A stretch of DNA of 64,000 nucleotides from Pteria penguin (lineage: Eukaryota > Mollusca > Bivalvia > Pterioida > Pteriidae): positions 59,397,739 through 59,461,738 of the forward strand of contig CM068584.1 in NCBI GenBank assembly GCA_035048485.1, written 5' to 3'. Under the pieces are notes generated by a model. The model saw nothing but the letters and a program-made list of their open reading frames with translations. It was not told where the DNA came from and made no database searches. Below are positions 34,569 to 45,114 of the stretch, one piece after another (position 1 is the first letter of the stretch; every line of letters begins with the position of its first letter). The position numbers and the translations under genes are program-made.

Positions 34569-34601
34569 TAGCTCACTTGACCCATTAGCTCAGGTGAGCT
34601 A
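34569..34601 (+). other. Terminal hairpin, Helitron-like 3' end candidate
   Basis: TAGCTCACTTGA pairs with TCAGGTGAGCTA (one mismatch or wobble) across a 9-nt loop, and the right arm closes with CTAA, matching the CTRR terminus of Helitrons. Confidence 0.45.
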
Positions 34602-34609
34602 AAACATCG

Positions 34610-35640
34610 TCAAAACTCCTTCAACGAAAGGAGTAAGGGGTAACTTACGCTTAACATCTCATGAGACTACATCCTTGAGAAACTGAAAATTAAAGAAATT
34701 CAAAATGCTCTGGTATTAGTCTATCTAAGAATCAGGCAATTTCATCGAAAATTGAAATAGGCACATTTTTTCTCCCATGGTGCATGATTTTCATACGGAC
34801 ATGTACCTTAGAAAACATGTTAAATTTTCTTGCATTGTTTAGCACGTTGAAGATATAAATTGCATGGAATTAATGTTAAGAAAACGCTATTTTTCTTAAG
34901 AGTTATCTGCCCTTCTTTTACAATTTACTATACTATCACATGGATTCATTTCTCATTTGCGCAAACTTCAAATTGAAAATTGAAAAGAGGATGTGTTTGA
35001 AATACAAAATTGCCCCCAGCAGTAACAAAGTCCAAATAAGGCAAAGTTTGCAATGTTCTATATCTTGAGCATTGACTTTGAATATGCATATAAAGTATAT
35101 AAGGCAAATGGTAATAAATTTATTGGATTTTGTGAATAGCTGGGCGGAATTACGGACGATCCAAATCCTACATGCCCGAACCTTTCCGGCCGGGGACATA
35201 AATATTTTTTATACATGTATCATGGACAGGGTATAGTTTATTTCATTAAAACATTCATGTGTATTTTCATCCCTTGATTCACCTACTGCCTGATTCTAGT
35301 ACTAGTACTAGTACTTTACAAATTATTTTTTTTCATAATCCATGCATTCGCCTGGCTGATATAAGGAGCCTCTGAATTTTTTACGGAACCCTTGTCCTTC
35401 CCATTATCATTCTACGGCTCCGCGGAGTACAAATGTCTGAAAATTTTCTGTCCAGTGCCTCCTTTATTTTTCGGAATTCCTCCGAATCTTATGAATAAGG
35501 ATGATAAATGAATCCATCATCTCCCTCCTCATCAGAGCTCCTGTAGCTGACAACTTTGCTGTCCTTAAAAAGGCGGGTACACTTTCTTTTTTCCCGGTGG
35601 ACCCTTTGGACTTCTGGACAATGGCCTGGAGTCTCCTAGC
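34610..35640. other. Mostly non-coding; possible decayed acidic ORF on minus strand near 35350-35640
   Basis: The minus strand near 35560-35420 can be read as SYRSSDEEGDDGFIYHPYS then SEEFRKIKEALDRKFSDI with a stop between, which looks like an acidic region of a gag-type protein. It abuts the truncated LTR element. Evidence is weak. Confidence 0.25.
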
Positions 35641-35643
35641 CTT

Positions 35644-36405
35644 TTAAAAAGAGTATACATTTGTGCTTGATTTAAAAAAAATCATATTTTGAAAAAAAAT
35701 AGCAGAATCCACATATGCCTTTTCTACTGCACATATTTCAACAAATTCAGTGCGATTCAACGGAGTTTGTATCCGTGCCGGAACATTGTTCATAGTGTTT
35801 GGTTTCACTTTTACACCTCTCTGTAATCTTGCTAGGGCGTTTATGTGACAATCTTCTTCAAGCGCTACATAGGACCTTCCTATTTTCAAATATCCTAAGT
35901 CATAATAAAGTCTTACTCCATGAGTTGTTAGAAAATCTCTTCCTAAAATAATGTTTCTATTCATATCTGCTATGACATTAAATGGTTGATTTACTGTAGT
36001 CTCTCCTAATTTAATTTCTAATTCCACATAACCGTCTATTTCTAATTTTCCGCCATTTACAGATTGGAGACTGATAAGCTTCTTTACCAAATTTGGTGGT
36101 CTATTTAAAGATTGATAAATTCGTCTGTGTAACAAATTAACTTCAGCGCCACTGTCAACTAATGCTCTAAATTTCTTTTTACCAATTTTCAAAAGGGACG
36201 AATTTAGACTACCAGCTAAATTTATTTTGTAAGACGGATAATTTTCTGTTTTATTCTTAATATTATTTTTGAATTTTCTTTTATTTCTGACTGTTCGTTT
36301 AAAACTACCGGCGACGGTCCTGTTTCGGCGGGAGCCTACCAGTTTTCCTGATTCGTAGAATTCTGAGAGACCAACAATTCCTACGAATGTGACCTTTCTT
36401 TCCAC
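35644..36405 (-). pseudogene. Retroviral-type aspartic protease of a truncated LTR retrotransposon
   Basis: The ORF contains ALVDSGAEVNLL, the catalytic Asp-Ser-Gly triad of retropepsins, and ILGRDFL further on, the expected second hydrophobic-Gly landmark. The N-terminal part is basic and overlaps the end of gag in another frame by about 100 bp, as in gag-pol frameshifting. After the protease the sequence ends at about 35640 with a short non-homologous tail; RT, RNase H and integrase are missing. So the element is truncated and inactive. Ty3/gypsy-type affiliation is probable but not proven without RT. Confidence 0.75.
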
Positions 36406-37226
36406 AATGAAAACATTTCATGTCTGCATGTTTACCACGCCAAGCCTGGGGATTTTGTCCTTCATTTGTCTTTTGTACATCATGAATTTGTTTTAAGCGA
36501 CAACGATTTGTAGTGTGGTTAGTTCGATTACAAATAGCACATCGCTTACGGGGCCTATAATGGTCAACTTCCGTCGGCGTCTCGCCATTCTCATGCAGAA
36601 GATTGTGTGAGCTATAGATGGAGCTACCTGTCCTAAGACTAACACGTTTCCGAAATGATAATTCAGTTATAGCGGTAGAGATTGCTCTCTGAAAATTGAC
36701 GGGATTTTCCCGCATTACTTTGATCTTTAAGTAATCGCAAGCCAAACCATCTATAAAGAAATTCACTGTCTCTGAATTTCTGCTGTATTTAAATTATCAA
36801 AAGCTTGGTCTTCTAATTTTGACAATCTATGCGCGTACAGCGATACTTTTTCATCTCGTGTTTGCTTTACTCTTTGTAGTAAGGACAGCGCGTGCTTCGA
36901 TCCGTTACGAGCGCGAACCTTATTGATAACTCTTGTTTTAACTTGATTCCAATTAAATCCGGGGTGATCATCGTATAATCGTTCAATAAAGTCTCTAACG
37001 GCATCGTTACTCGTTCTGTAAGCAATTTCTTTTATCTCATCTTCTCTTAAACCATTTAATTTAGCACATTTCTCAATACTCTTAATCCATCTATCAAACT
37101 GATCTGGTTTTGTTCCATCAAAAGATGGGACATCTAATTTTACCCCTTTGTTAAAATCCCTCTTAATCTATCAACTTGCCTACCTAACCCTTGAAAAAGT
37201 AAAGGGACATCAATAGTTTCAGCCAT
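36305..37226 (-). pseudogene. gag of LTR retrotransposon
   Basis: The minus-strand ATG at 37224-37226 begins MAETIDVPLLFQGL, then after a one-base shift gives FDGTKPDQFDRWIKSIEKC and VRDFIERLYDDHPGFNW, a capsid-type helical region. A stop lies near 36778, and the last frame (36305-36766) has two CCHC knuckles, CAICNRTNHTTNRC and CFHCGKKGHIRRNC. Two lesions disrupt it. It sits about 100 bp inside the 5' LTR and runs into the protease. Confidence 0.75.
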
Positions 37227-37326
37227 GACGATATTAGAAAAGCAAACATCAGACTTACCGACAGAGAATGATGGTTAAAATCCAAATCCAGTCTACGGCA
37301 ACCAAATCACAAACAGTTGTAGGGTA

Positions 37327-38006
37327 GTACTTCGCGTTGGGTGGTGTTTGTTTGATTCACCAGGGTGCGTTGTGTTATGCGACAAAATTATAAGTCAGTA
37401 AGAAAGTTAATACTTTTAATAAAATCTCTACAGCAACATACAAGATGGCAAGTTGGCTTCGTGCGACGTAGAAAAGGAGGAGGCCCGGCAGTTACGATGA
37501 TCACAATGTTATGTTACACAATATAGTTCTTTCCAAGTTCTTTCTGAATCAAATAGATCTGAAGTCTCTAAAGTAATTCTAAGGTCTTAAGTCTATCAAG
37601 TATTTCCGAGGTCTGAATTCTATTAAGTATTTCCGAGGTCTAACTTATTAAACTCCCCAATCTCTTTTATATATTGAAACACTATCCAGTTCCTCAAGGA
37701 AATAGAATAGCCATAAATTGACCAGTCCAATTATGATAATTATACTAATTGACCACGTACCCCACGAAGCCATTAATTCACAAATTTCTAAGACTTTAAG
37801 ATAAACAAGCAAGATAGATTAGCCATTAACTGACCAATTCAAGTATGATAATTAAAAGTCTTTAAGATAAACAAGCGTGAACTTTAGTGTCTTTAATTGA
37901 GTCATTCACAGGAAATATCGTCCAAGGTATAATGTTCCTTGGTGGATCCATTGGTGGTGTTTCTCAAAAACAATTTGTAGGTAGCGTGGTATGCCGCTAC
38001 CTTACA
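37327..38006 (-). repeat. 5' LTR of the truncated retrotransposon
   Basis: On the minus strand it begins TGTAAGGTAGCGG and ends CTACCCTACA, giving imperfect TG...CA inverted ends (TGTA-GGTAG/CTACC-TACA) and a 680-bp length. It lies directly upstream of gag. The second LTR is not in the window, so identity between LTRs cannot be measured. Confidence 0.65.
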
Positions 38007-39120
38007 CTAAACTACTTTGATATTAACTAATATCATATCGCTGTTGAAGGTTCCGTCGATTATGTTCGATTGTTTTGTAAAGGGAGGAGATGAAAAGGTC
38101 ATTATGCTTTACAATGAACTGAATGTTACGTACAGATGAGAGCACTAGTTTATGGAATAGAAGACGGAGTTCGGCCCATTGGAGATGCCGTTGAAAGAAA
38201 TCTAACAAATGTCGAGAGCAAGGGCACTTAAGTATGGTGTGAAAAAAAATACCTTACGTGTTTCAACAGACTAAACATGTACAAAAAGGAATTTTATATG
38301 TATGGCTCACAGTATAAAAGATTGTAGAATCGGCAACATGTGACATCCTAACTCAGTGCAAAATACTGTTTTAATTAAGTAGAATGTTTCATAGAACCCC
38401 ACAATTCCGCTGTAAGACTAACACTGGTCAAACCTTTTAAACAATTGAAGCAAGTATAGGAAAATCTATCCTTTCTGTTCACTGTTTATCTGTTAGAATA
38501 CACTAACCTTTGACCTTGCTTATATTTTACATACATTTATAATTTTATATTGGGCATCTGTTATTTTGATTCAATTAAGTACTATCAGATAATACCCTCA
38601 TAACAAGCGTATATACATTCGGAACATCAATACAAAATTTCCCGCTTTACTACGAAACGCGGCAGGGAAAATAATGGTATTAATGTTGGAACAAACATGC
38701 AGTTACACTTTTAATACAACATAAACAAATAGATTTGTTTTGACCTATATGAAATCTAGAAAGCATGTTCCCATTCTCTATGGACATCAAAATACAACAG
38801 AAAAGAATCAGAATAACAGGTAAAATAATGGAAATAAAGAAACAAAATGAAGGCGTCAGTCATAAAACAGAAGTTGCAGAAGGTCTGTGTATGAGAATGC
38901 AACAATCAATAGAAAACAACAGTTTCCATTTATCCAACTCCTTCTCAAAAAATAAATAAATAAGTGAAAAAACAAATCTGAAAAAAGGGAAACTGGAATG
39001 CTCATCCCTCTAATCGCGATTTTGTTGGTTGATATGATGGATGAAATTCAAGCTATTTTATCAATGAAGATATCTGGAAATGTAACGGAACCCAAAACCC
39101 GGCCCGGGTGCAACCAAAGG
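38007..39120. other. No supported gene
   Basis: Open frames 38023-38208 (minus) and 38765-38959 (plus) lack features. No repeat found. Confidence 0.45.
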
Positions 39121-39127
39121 ACAAATA

Positions 39128-39412
39128 ATGTACCAAAAGAGTAGTATTGGCGATGACTACCATTCGCAGAGTAATGTTTCTTCGTCCAGTGAAATGTCAG
39201 ATACCCCTGTTACAATTACAAACACAAAATCACCACAAAAAGAATTGTGTTCAGAGACGAGTAATGGGACTGAACATGGATCAACATCTGTGTCTTTAAT
39301 AATGACATCAGTTTTAGACACATGGTCTTTATGTACTGAATCATTGAATGTCAATGACAGAGTTGCTCATCAGCATGATAAGATTCCTGGTAAATGTATA
39401 CGTTACATTTAA
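39128..39412 (+). CDS. Ser/Thr-rich open frame, weak candidate exon
   Basis: 94 codons of polar, Ser/Thr-rich sequence with normal base composition; a donor-like CCTG|GTAAAT lies near 39388. No family recognised. Could be an exon of an intrinsically disordered protein or chance. Confidence 0.2.
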   Translation: MYQKSSIGDDYHSQSNVSSSSEMSDTPVTITNTKSPQKELCSETSNGTEHGSTSVSLIMTSVLDTWSLCTESLNVNDRVAHQHDKIPGKCIRYI

Positions 39413-39419
39413 ATTATTC

Positions 39420-39810
39420 TATCAGAAAGTTTAGCTAACCCAGTAAAAATACAACACAATATTGAGCATCGCTGAAGAGATATAGAATGTCGAAATGAGC
39501 ATCTGGTGCACAAAATTGAAAGGTGCATATGGTCTATATTTATTATTCATAAACTAGAAATTCAATGGGTGTTTATTTGATATTATGGTGAAATAATTGT
39601 TAAGTATTGGGAGTAAAGATAATGCCTTTTTACAGTCCCCCCTCTGGAGGCACTTGCTTTTTAGGGATGTTTGGTAGACCAGATGTACAGCACCTCTAAA
39701 AAAAAGATATGCTGACCATTCATCATGTAGTCATCAAACCAATGATTGCTTCATGGTGATATATATTTACGTGGAATAGCTAAAATGATAGTTGCTTCAA
39801 GGTAATTATA
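39420..39810. other. Spacer with diverged inverse copy of the 222-bp repeat (39471-39520)
   Basis: AAGAGATATAGAATGTCGAAATGAGCATC is the inverse of the GCGCATTTCGAC...CTCTTCAG segment at 21810. Nothing else seen. Confidence 0.4.
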
Positions 39811-40028
39811 GTGATTGATTGGTTTTTGTTTAACGTCACTCAGTATTCCAACTTCCAGATGAGACAGTAAAACAGAGGACCAGTGTCGTGGAGTTTGTGG
39901 TACATACAAGATCCCTCACTGCTTTGGGTGGATCCTTTGTAAAGTTCAATATTTGTATGCCATGCCTCAGGCAGATGCCGTCTCCTAATACGCGCAAGCT
40001 GTGAAGTTGAACAATAATCGACCAATCA
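39811..40028 (+). mobile_element. Fold-back SINE family A derivative
   Basis: A short tail segment in minus orientation (GATTGATTGGTTTTTGTTTAACGTCACT, 39813-39840) is followed by a plus-oriented SINE body (about 39857-40000) and a diverged tail ending AACAATAATCGACCAATC. The tRNA head is missing. The two tails are inverted relative to each other. Confidence 0.65.
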
Positions 40029-40114
40029 TAGTCCCAAACTGGTACTGGTTTTTATTGGTATGACTTTCAATTATAAGATTTATGTACGCTATTTCTGACT
40101 GATTATGTCTCCAA

Positions 40115-41962
40115 TTATTATTATTATTATATGTTGTTTAACGTCGCACCGGGAATATTGCACCCATTTGGCGACGATTACAATTCTCATATTAACATTA
40201 TATAAATACAAATAACTTAAAATATTTGGAAAAAGACCAGCTTTTAATGTATATGTAAGATGTGCAAATAAAAATGATACTAAAATCATTTTACAAAATC
40301 ATATTACACATCGATACCATAAGAAATATATATATAACCATTCAATATACTATATTTTATTATACAAATTTACTTCTTTTAAAAATTCTATTATGTTCGT
40401 TATATTAACCCTCTCAAATAGCTCTTTCATATTATCTGCAGAAAAATAATTAATTCTAATATGTGCAGTATCTGCACAATCAAGTAAAATGTGTTTTACA
40501 CTAAGTAGACATCCGCAAGGGATACACTCTGGAGGAGGTTCTTCCTTTAACAGGTAAGAGTGCGTGATCCAAGAGTGTCCAATGCGGAGTCTACTAATAA
40601 CAACTGCATCTTTTCGACAGTCATGAAAATAATGTATTTTATTTTTAAATATTGACTTGACCTCGTGAAGCTTATTATTATTTTCACGAGCTCAGGCTTC
40701 CTGAGATAAAGTATCGATATAATTTGATATTGAAATCTTAAAATCAGTATAAAGTATTTTTCCTACAACATTTGAATTATTTAAACCATCCTTCGCTGCT
40801 TTATCATTACCTACAAGGCCCGTATGGCCAGGCACCCAACAAAATACAATGTCAAATTTCTTAGAGATAAGAAAATCTATCTTCTCCAGTATCCTCAATA
40901 TATACGGATTGTTAACATTACGATGTTTTATAGCTTGGAGACATGATAGAGAATCTGAGAATATTATGCTTTTAGAAATTTTATTATGTTCAACATGAAC
41001 AAGTGATAGAAGTATAGCTTTTGATTCTTCTGTAAATATAGAAGCATTATTTCGTAAACGAATTGATAAAGATATATCTTAATCAGTTACTGCAGCAGCG
41101 GCGACTCTATCATCGATCTTAGAACCATCCGTAAAATATAATTTATGATTTGAATATGAAGACTTGATTTCTGAAAGGGCTTGTTGATATTTAATGGAAT
41201 TAGTATTTATTTTCTTGTGATCTGATAATGTGAGTATAACTGTAGGTTTTCTCATCAGCCATGGCGGTGAAGAAGGTATTTCATAATTTGTTATATCAGA
41301 TAATGTTATGCCAGCCTGTACAATATGGGGTCTAATAGGTAAACCTATATTTTTAATACAATTTTGTTTATTATTGTATAAAACTTCATGTTTAGGTTGA
41401 AATACACAGTCAAAAGCTTGATTTAATGGGTTTGAATATAGTTTTGTTATGTATTGCAAGGTAAGTTTAAGTCTTCTTTCTTTTAAAGATGGTTCGCCTG
41501 CCTCGGCATATAAACTCTGCACAGGTGAGGTCCTGAAAGCACCAAGACTTAATTGTAAGCCCTGGTGATGTATGGTGTCCAGAAGCTGTAAATAAGACTT
41601 TCTGGCCGAACCATAAACAATACAACCATAGTCCAGCTTCGATCGGACCAGCGACCTATAAAGCTGAAGCAAGGTTGTACTTTCAGCACCCCATTCCGTA
41701 CTAGATAAAACTTTTAAAATATCCAAGGTTTTAATACACCTAAGTTTCAAATATTTAATATGTGGTAAAAAAGATAAACGATTATCAAATATAATTCCAA
41801 GGAACTTGACTTCTTTAACTACCTTTATTTGGTCTCCATCTAAGAAAAGCTCAGGATCATTGTGCATACGTTTCATCTGACAAAAATGTACACACGAGGT
41901 TTTATTTTTAGAAAATTGAAAACCGTTCTCTACAGACCATTTATATATATTATTTAAACAAA
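40115..41962 (-). mobile_element. LINE copy C, 5'-truncated, same family as 54958
   Basis: Minus strand enters ORF2 near the end of RT (NGFQFSKNKTSCVHFCQ), continues through FLGIIFDNRLSFLPHIK, a 265-codon open frame (41079-41876) and RNase H motifs YFTDGSKIDDRVAAAA and FCWVPGHTGLVGN (about 40830). It ends with the 3' tail GTCGCCAAATGGGTGCAATATTCCC and an (ATA)n run near 40115. Several stops break the frame. 5' truncation without internal deletion is the usual outcome of target-primed reverse transcription. Confidence 0.9.
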
Positions 41963-43270
41963 TGTTTGAAGTTGTCGGGTATCGTCATTTTTATTGTTAA
42001 AGTGTTTGTTTCCATTTTTTATGTTAGTGAAAATACTTATGAATGAAAGATGTTAAAAATAAGGGTTTTTTTCAGGTTTGTTTCACATGTTATTTTATTG
42101 TTAAATGTATTTACAAGCAAGGAATGCTTAAAATGACTTTTGTTTCAATTTGTTTTAGATTTAATAAAGTGGAATAGTGTTTTGTTTCCCTGTAATAATT
42201 ATAAGATTAACGAAAAGTGATAAATTCTAAATTGTACGATGTCCAAAATTTTGAAACTGATTAATGCTTTGTATACAGAAACTGTTGCGTTAAATGGGTC
42301 GAAACATTCCATAAATATATGTCTTGGTGTACTAATTATAATAGAAATGGGTTTTTTATGTTCACATTTTAAATAACATATTACACATACCACATACTAA
42401 AAATTTCTAAGTCCATTTTCTCGAAAAGTGCAAAAATGTAGTTAGAACACTACAAGAATTAGTGCGCGTTTGGGTGATATCAATGCCTTAAAACTAAAAG
42501 AAGCAATGTCGTTTGCTAATGTAATGGGTGCATGAATCCGACTGAACAAAGGAACCCACAGAAAGGATTCGAGTCCCAGACCCCGAGTAAGAAGAGGACC
42601 CCATAAAAAGGATTGCAGTCCCAGAATCCTATGGAGCAGAGGATTAGAAGTACAATTTACTAATCAAAGTACTGAAAGTACTGAAAGACGGGGTCAAAAG
42701 CTGCATTAATGGTGCATTTGATGTTCTGTTTATGCAAGAAGACCCCAAACCTTCAAGTTTGGACAGACGTGTCAGGATTTGATGTTTGAACTTGCATACA
42801 ACATGTCTGTACTTCTGTACTCATTTATGAAGTAGAAGAAATGTTCAAAATCTTTATTTTTCATTTAATGTTCATTCCCTTAGAATGGAAAGCGACGATA
42901 AAAAAGTGGCTAGTTCTTTGTTTTAATATCTACGACTGCATGACTATAATACTGACATTCTTGTGCACTTTTCTCTTGAACTGTTGATGGCTCAATCACA
43001 TTTTGTCATTGTCATGTAAATCATGATATACTATGATAGTAAAGTAATAAAAAGAAATACAGATGAAAGTACAATCTCCAAAGCAGAGTTACGGTCCTTA
43101 CACTCCCTTTAATCTCTGCCAACTACTGTAGTAGTCCCTAGTCAAAAGGCAGAAAATATATGTTTTGCGCGTTTTGGGGAAAAATGTTATCGTATTCGAG
43201 TTATCGGGGCAAACATTAGACAATGAGGTGCAAATGACAGTGTTATTGACAAACTGTATTACATAAACAC
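41963..43270. other. No supported gene; 48-bp tandem duplicate at about 42545-42640
   Basis: Two units share ACCCCAnnnAAAGGATT, GnnAGTCCCAGA and AGnAGAGGA-like phrases. The rest is AT-rich. Confidence 0.5.
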
Positions 43271-43274
43271 TTTT

Positions 43275-43431
43275 ATTGCAAATTTTCGGCCTCACGACCT
43301 TTATCAAGCAATTTTTCAGATGACAAATGAAGCTTATGTATCTTTGAGACGTAAACATGGATTTTACTTAGCTTTGTATTTGTCATCTGAAAAATTGCTT
43401 GATAAAGGTCACGAGGCCGAAAATTTGCAAT
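43275..43431. repeat. 54-bp inverted repeat with 49-bp spacer
   Basis: The left arm 43275-43328 and right arm 43378-43431 are reverse complements except for two positions (ACG versus GTG next to CCTC). Arms start ATTGCAAATTTTCGGCCTC and end CAGATGACAAAT. Right-arm reading SSEKLLDKGHEAENLQ is open on the plus strand, and the same peptide is encoded inverted on the left. Confidence 0.95.
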
Positions 43432-43439
43432 ACACACTG

Positions 43440-44945
43440 TTTGTGTTCTTTTACATTTTATGTACCGGACTTCCCTTTGGAGGACTTCTTCGAATCTGTA
43501 TTACACAAGTTCGCTGATTTGTACGCCGAGAAAATATAGTGCGGTATAAATTCGGGGTTTATTTCTTGTAGAAGCCCGAGTAAATCTCAATGTAACATGG
43601 TAAATGCTTTAAATTTAACTAATAAAGCCATTGAAGACCAGTCATATCGTCTAGAGGCAAAACTCTGATTTTACAAGAATCTTGTAAAACCTGAGACGTT
43701 GGCAGAGGTGTGTGTGGACTGTAAAGGAACGACAACTCTGCTTTGGAGATTGATGAAAGTAAATAACATACTTCAATATGTAAACATAGCAAAAAGATAA
43801 AACATGGTGGTTTGGGTGGAATTTTTAACAATGAATATTTCTCAGGAATGACGCCAATGAAAGCAATTGTTGTAAAGGGATCACAAAATATTTTGGAATT
43901 GCAATGAAATAATGATCTAACTAGGAATTCACAACAAAATCTTTTAATATCACAGGAAATGTTAGAAAATAAAACTGACATACAAACACTCTATTCCTTC
44001 TGTAAACCAAAAAAAATTGTAATGATCAGAATTAACTATAAATATGTACATTCATAGTTAAACGAAGCTGATTAAATGGTAATGTTATAATTTGGAATAA
44101 AGGTTTCATATTCATAAAAATAGTTATAAGCAACAGGCCAATATAAACAAGTTATCCGTTTTTTTAAAGAGTGGAACAATATCAGAATGATATGAAAACT
44201 TTAATATTCTACTGGTAAATTTGAATGGTCGTGAAACCAAATGCCTTAAATGTCTTAAAGACATCGATAAACAAGCAAATTCAGAGAATTGTGGTTCCCC
44301 GCTTTCGGGGTTCTATCAGTAATGGTGCAGTGATCTGTGACATATTGTCATGGCTGTGCATGCATAATATGTTAACTATACAGACAAATTCATGTCATAG
44401 ACAAGGTTTTGCAATGTTCCTAAAGCATTGTAAGAAACCATGGGGCTTTTTCCAGAAATTTTATTTTTAATTTCATTGATACCTCTGAAAGTTTGAATTT
44501 CATTTGTAATATGGCATATAGCATGTATACGCACAGAGTAGCGCATAAATAGATAATTTTTCAAATATCAATATAAATTTTTTTTTCTAAGATTATACCA
44601 TTATAAGCTATATATTTTTAGAATCGAAAGATCCTTTTTACCAAAATATCAAATAATTTTTTTTCTTCAATTTTTACCACATATATCGAAATAAAATCTT
44701 GTTTTCTTTTGTGTATAACTAGTTTCTGTAGTATTCTTTACTTAGATGTACCGGGAAAAAGATATCCAGGATAAAATGATAATTTTCTAAGTTCAGAGGG
44801 TGTAACAGTTTTAGGTTGCGGACCGATATCTAATGATCTTTCTGCGTCTGATCTAATATGATAAAGGGGCTAAACCGGTTTTTGTCCGAAATCTCTTGTC
44901 CGAAACCTCTCCCGTCCGAACATGTTTTTGTCCGAAAATCTCCAC
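43440..44945. other. No supported gene; three TTGTCCGAAA direct repeats near 44883-44938
   Basis: Short repeated TTTTTGTCCGAAA/CTTGTCCGAAA units lie just before the small inverted-repeat element at 44954. Other open frames have no support. Confidence 0.5.
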
Positions 44946-44953
44946 CAACCTAG

Positions 44954-45109
44954 CAGTAGCGGATTTAGAGCCCCCCCCCCCCCCCCCCCCTCCTTTCGCC
45001 ACATATTTACATGTAAAAGTCTAGATATGGGACTAAAAATGGCCGAGTAGTTAGGCTAATACACATGTGCCCCTCCCCCCCCCTTTCGAAATTCTGGATC
45101 CGCCATTGT
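44954..45109. mobile_element. Small inverted-repeat element (MITE-like)
   Basis: CAGTAGCGGATTTAGA at the left and TCTGGATCCGCCATTG at the right form 16-bp imperfect inverted ends around a C-rich core. CTAG occurs on both sides (44950-44953 and 45110-45113), as a possible 4-bp target duplication. Confidence 0.6.
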
Positions 45110-45114
45110 CTAGT

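Larger units (their letters stand above)
32370..34601 (+). repeat. Long diverged AAGGTCA/CAAAAGTTATGG repeat ending in a hairpin
   Basis: Loose units contain GTTCAAAAGTTATGGCCCAGG, TTTCAAGGTCAAGGTCAGG (32512-32530), GATTCAAAAGTTAAGG and TTCAAGGTCAAAGTC (33957). Later parts (34020-34160 and 34430-34560) repeat AAATTTCATCAAATTCCCTT- and AAGTCGAAAATGTG-like phrases. The stretch ends at the hairpin described separately. It looks like one or two old non-autonomous elements; internal limits are unclear. A SINE sits inside. Confidence 0.5.

Noticed and set aside
34936..35199. 87-codon minus-strand ORF with apparent membrane segments
   Set aside because: Hydrophobicity follows AT-rich codons; no start context, homologue or neighbouring exon.
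43320..43517. 65-codon ORF beginning MTNEAYVSLRRKHG
   Set aside because: Most of it is the hairpin arm and spacer; no homologue recognised, so kept only as a structural finding.
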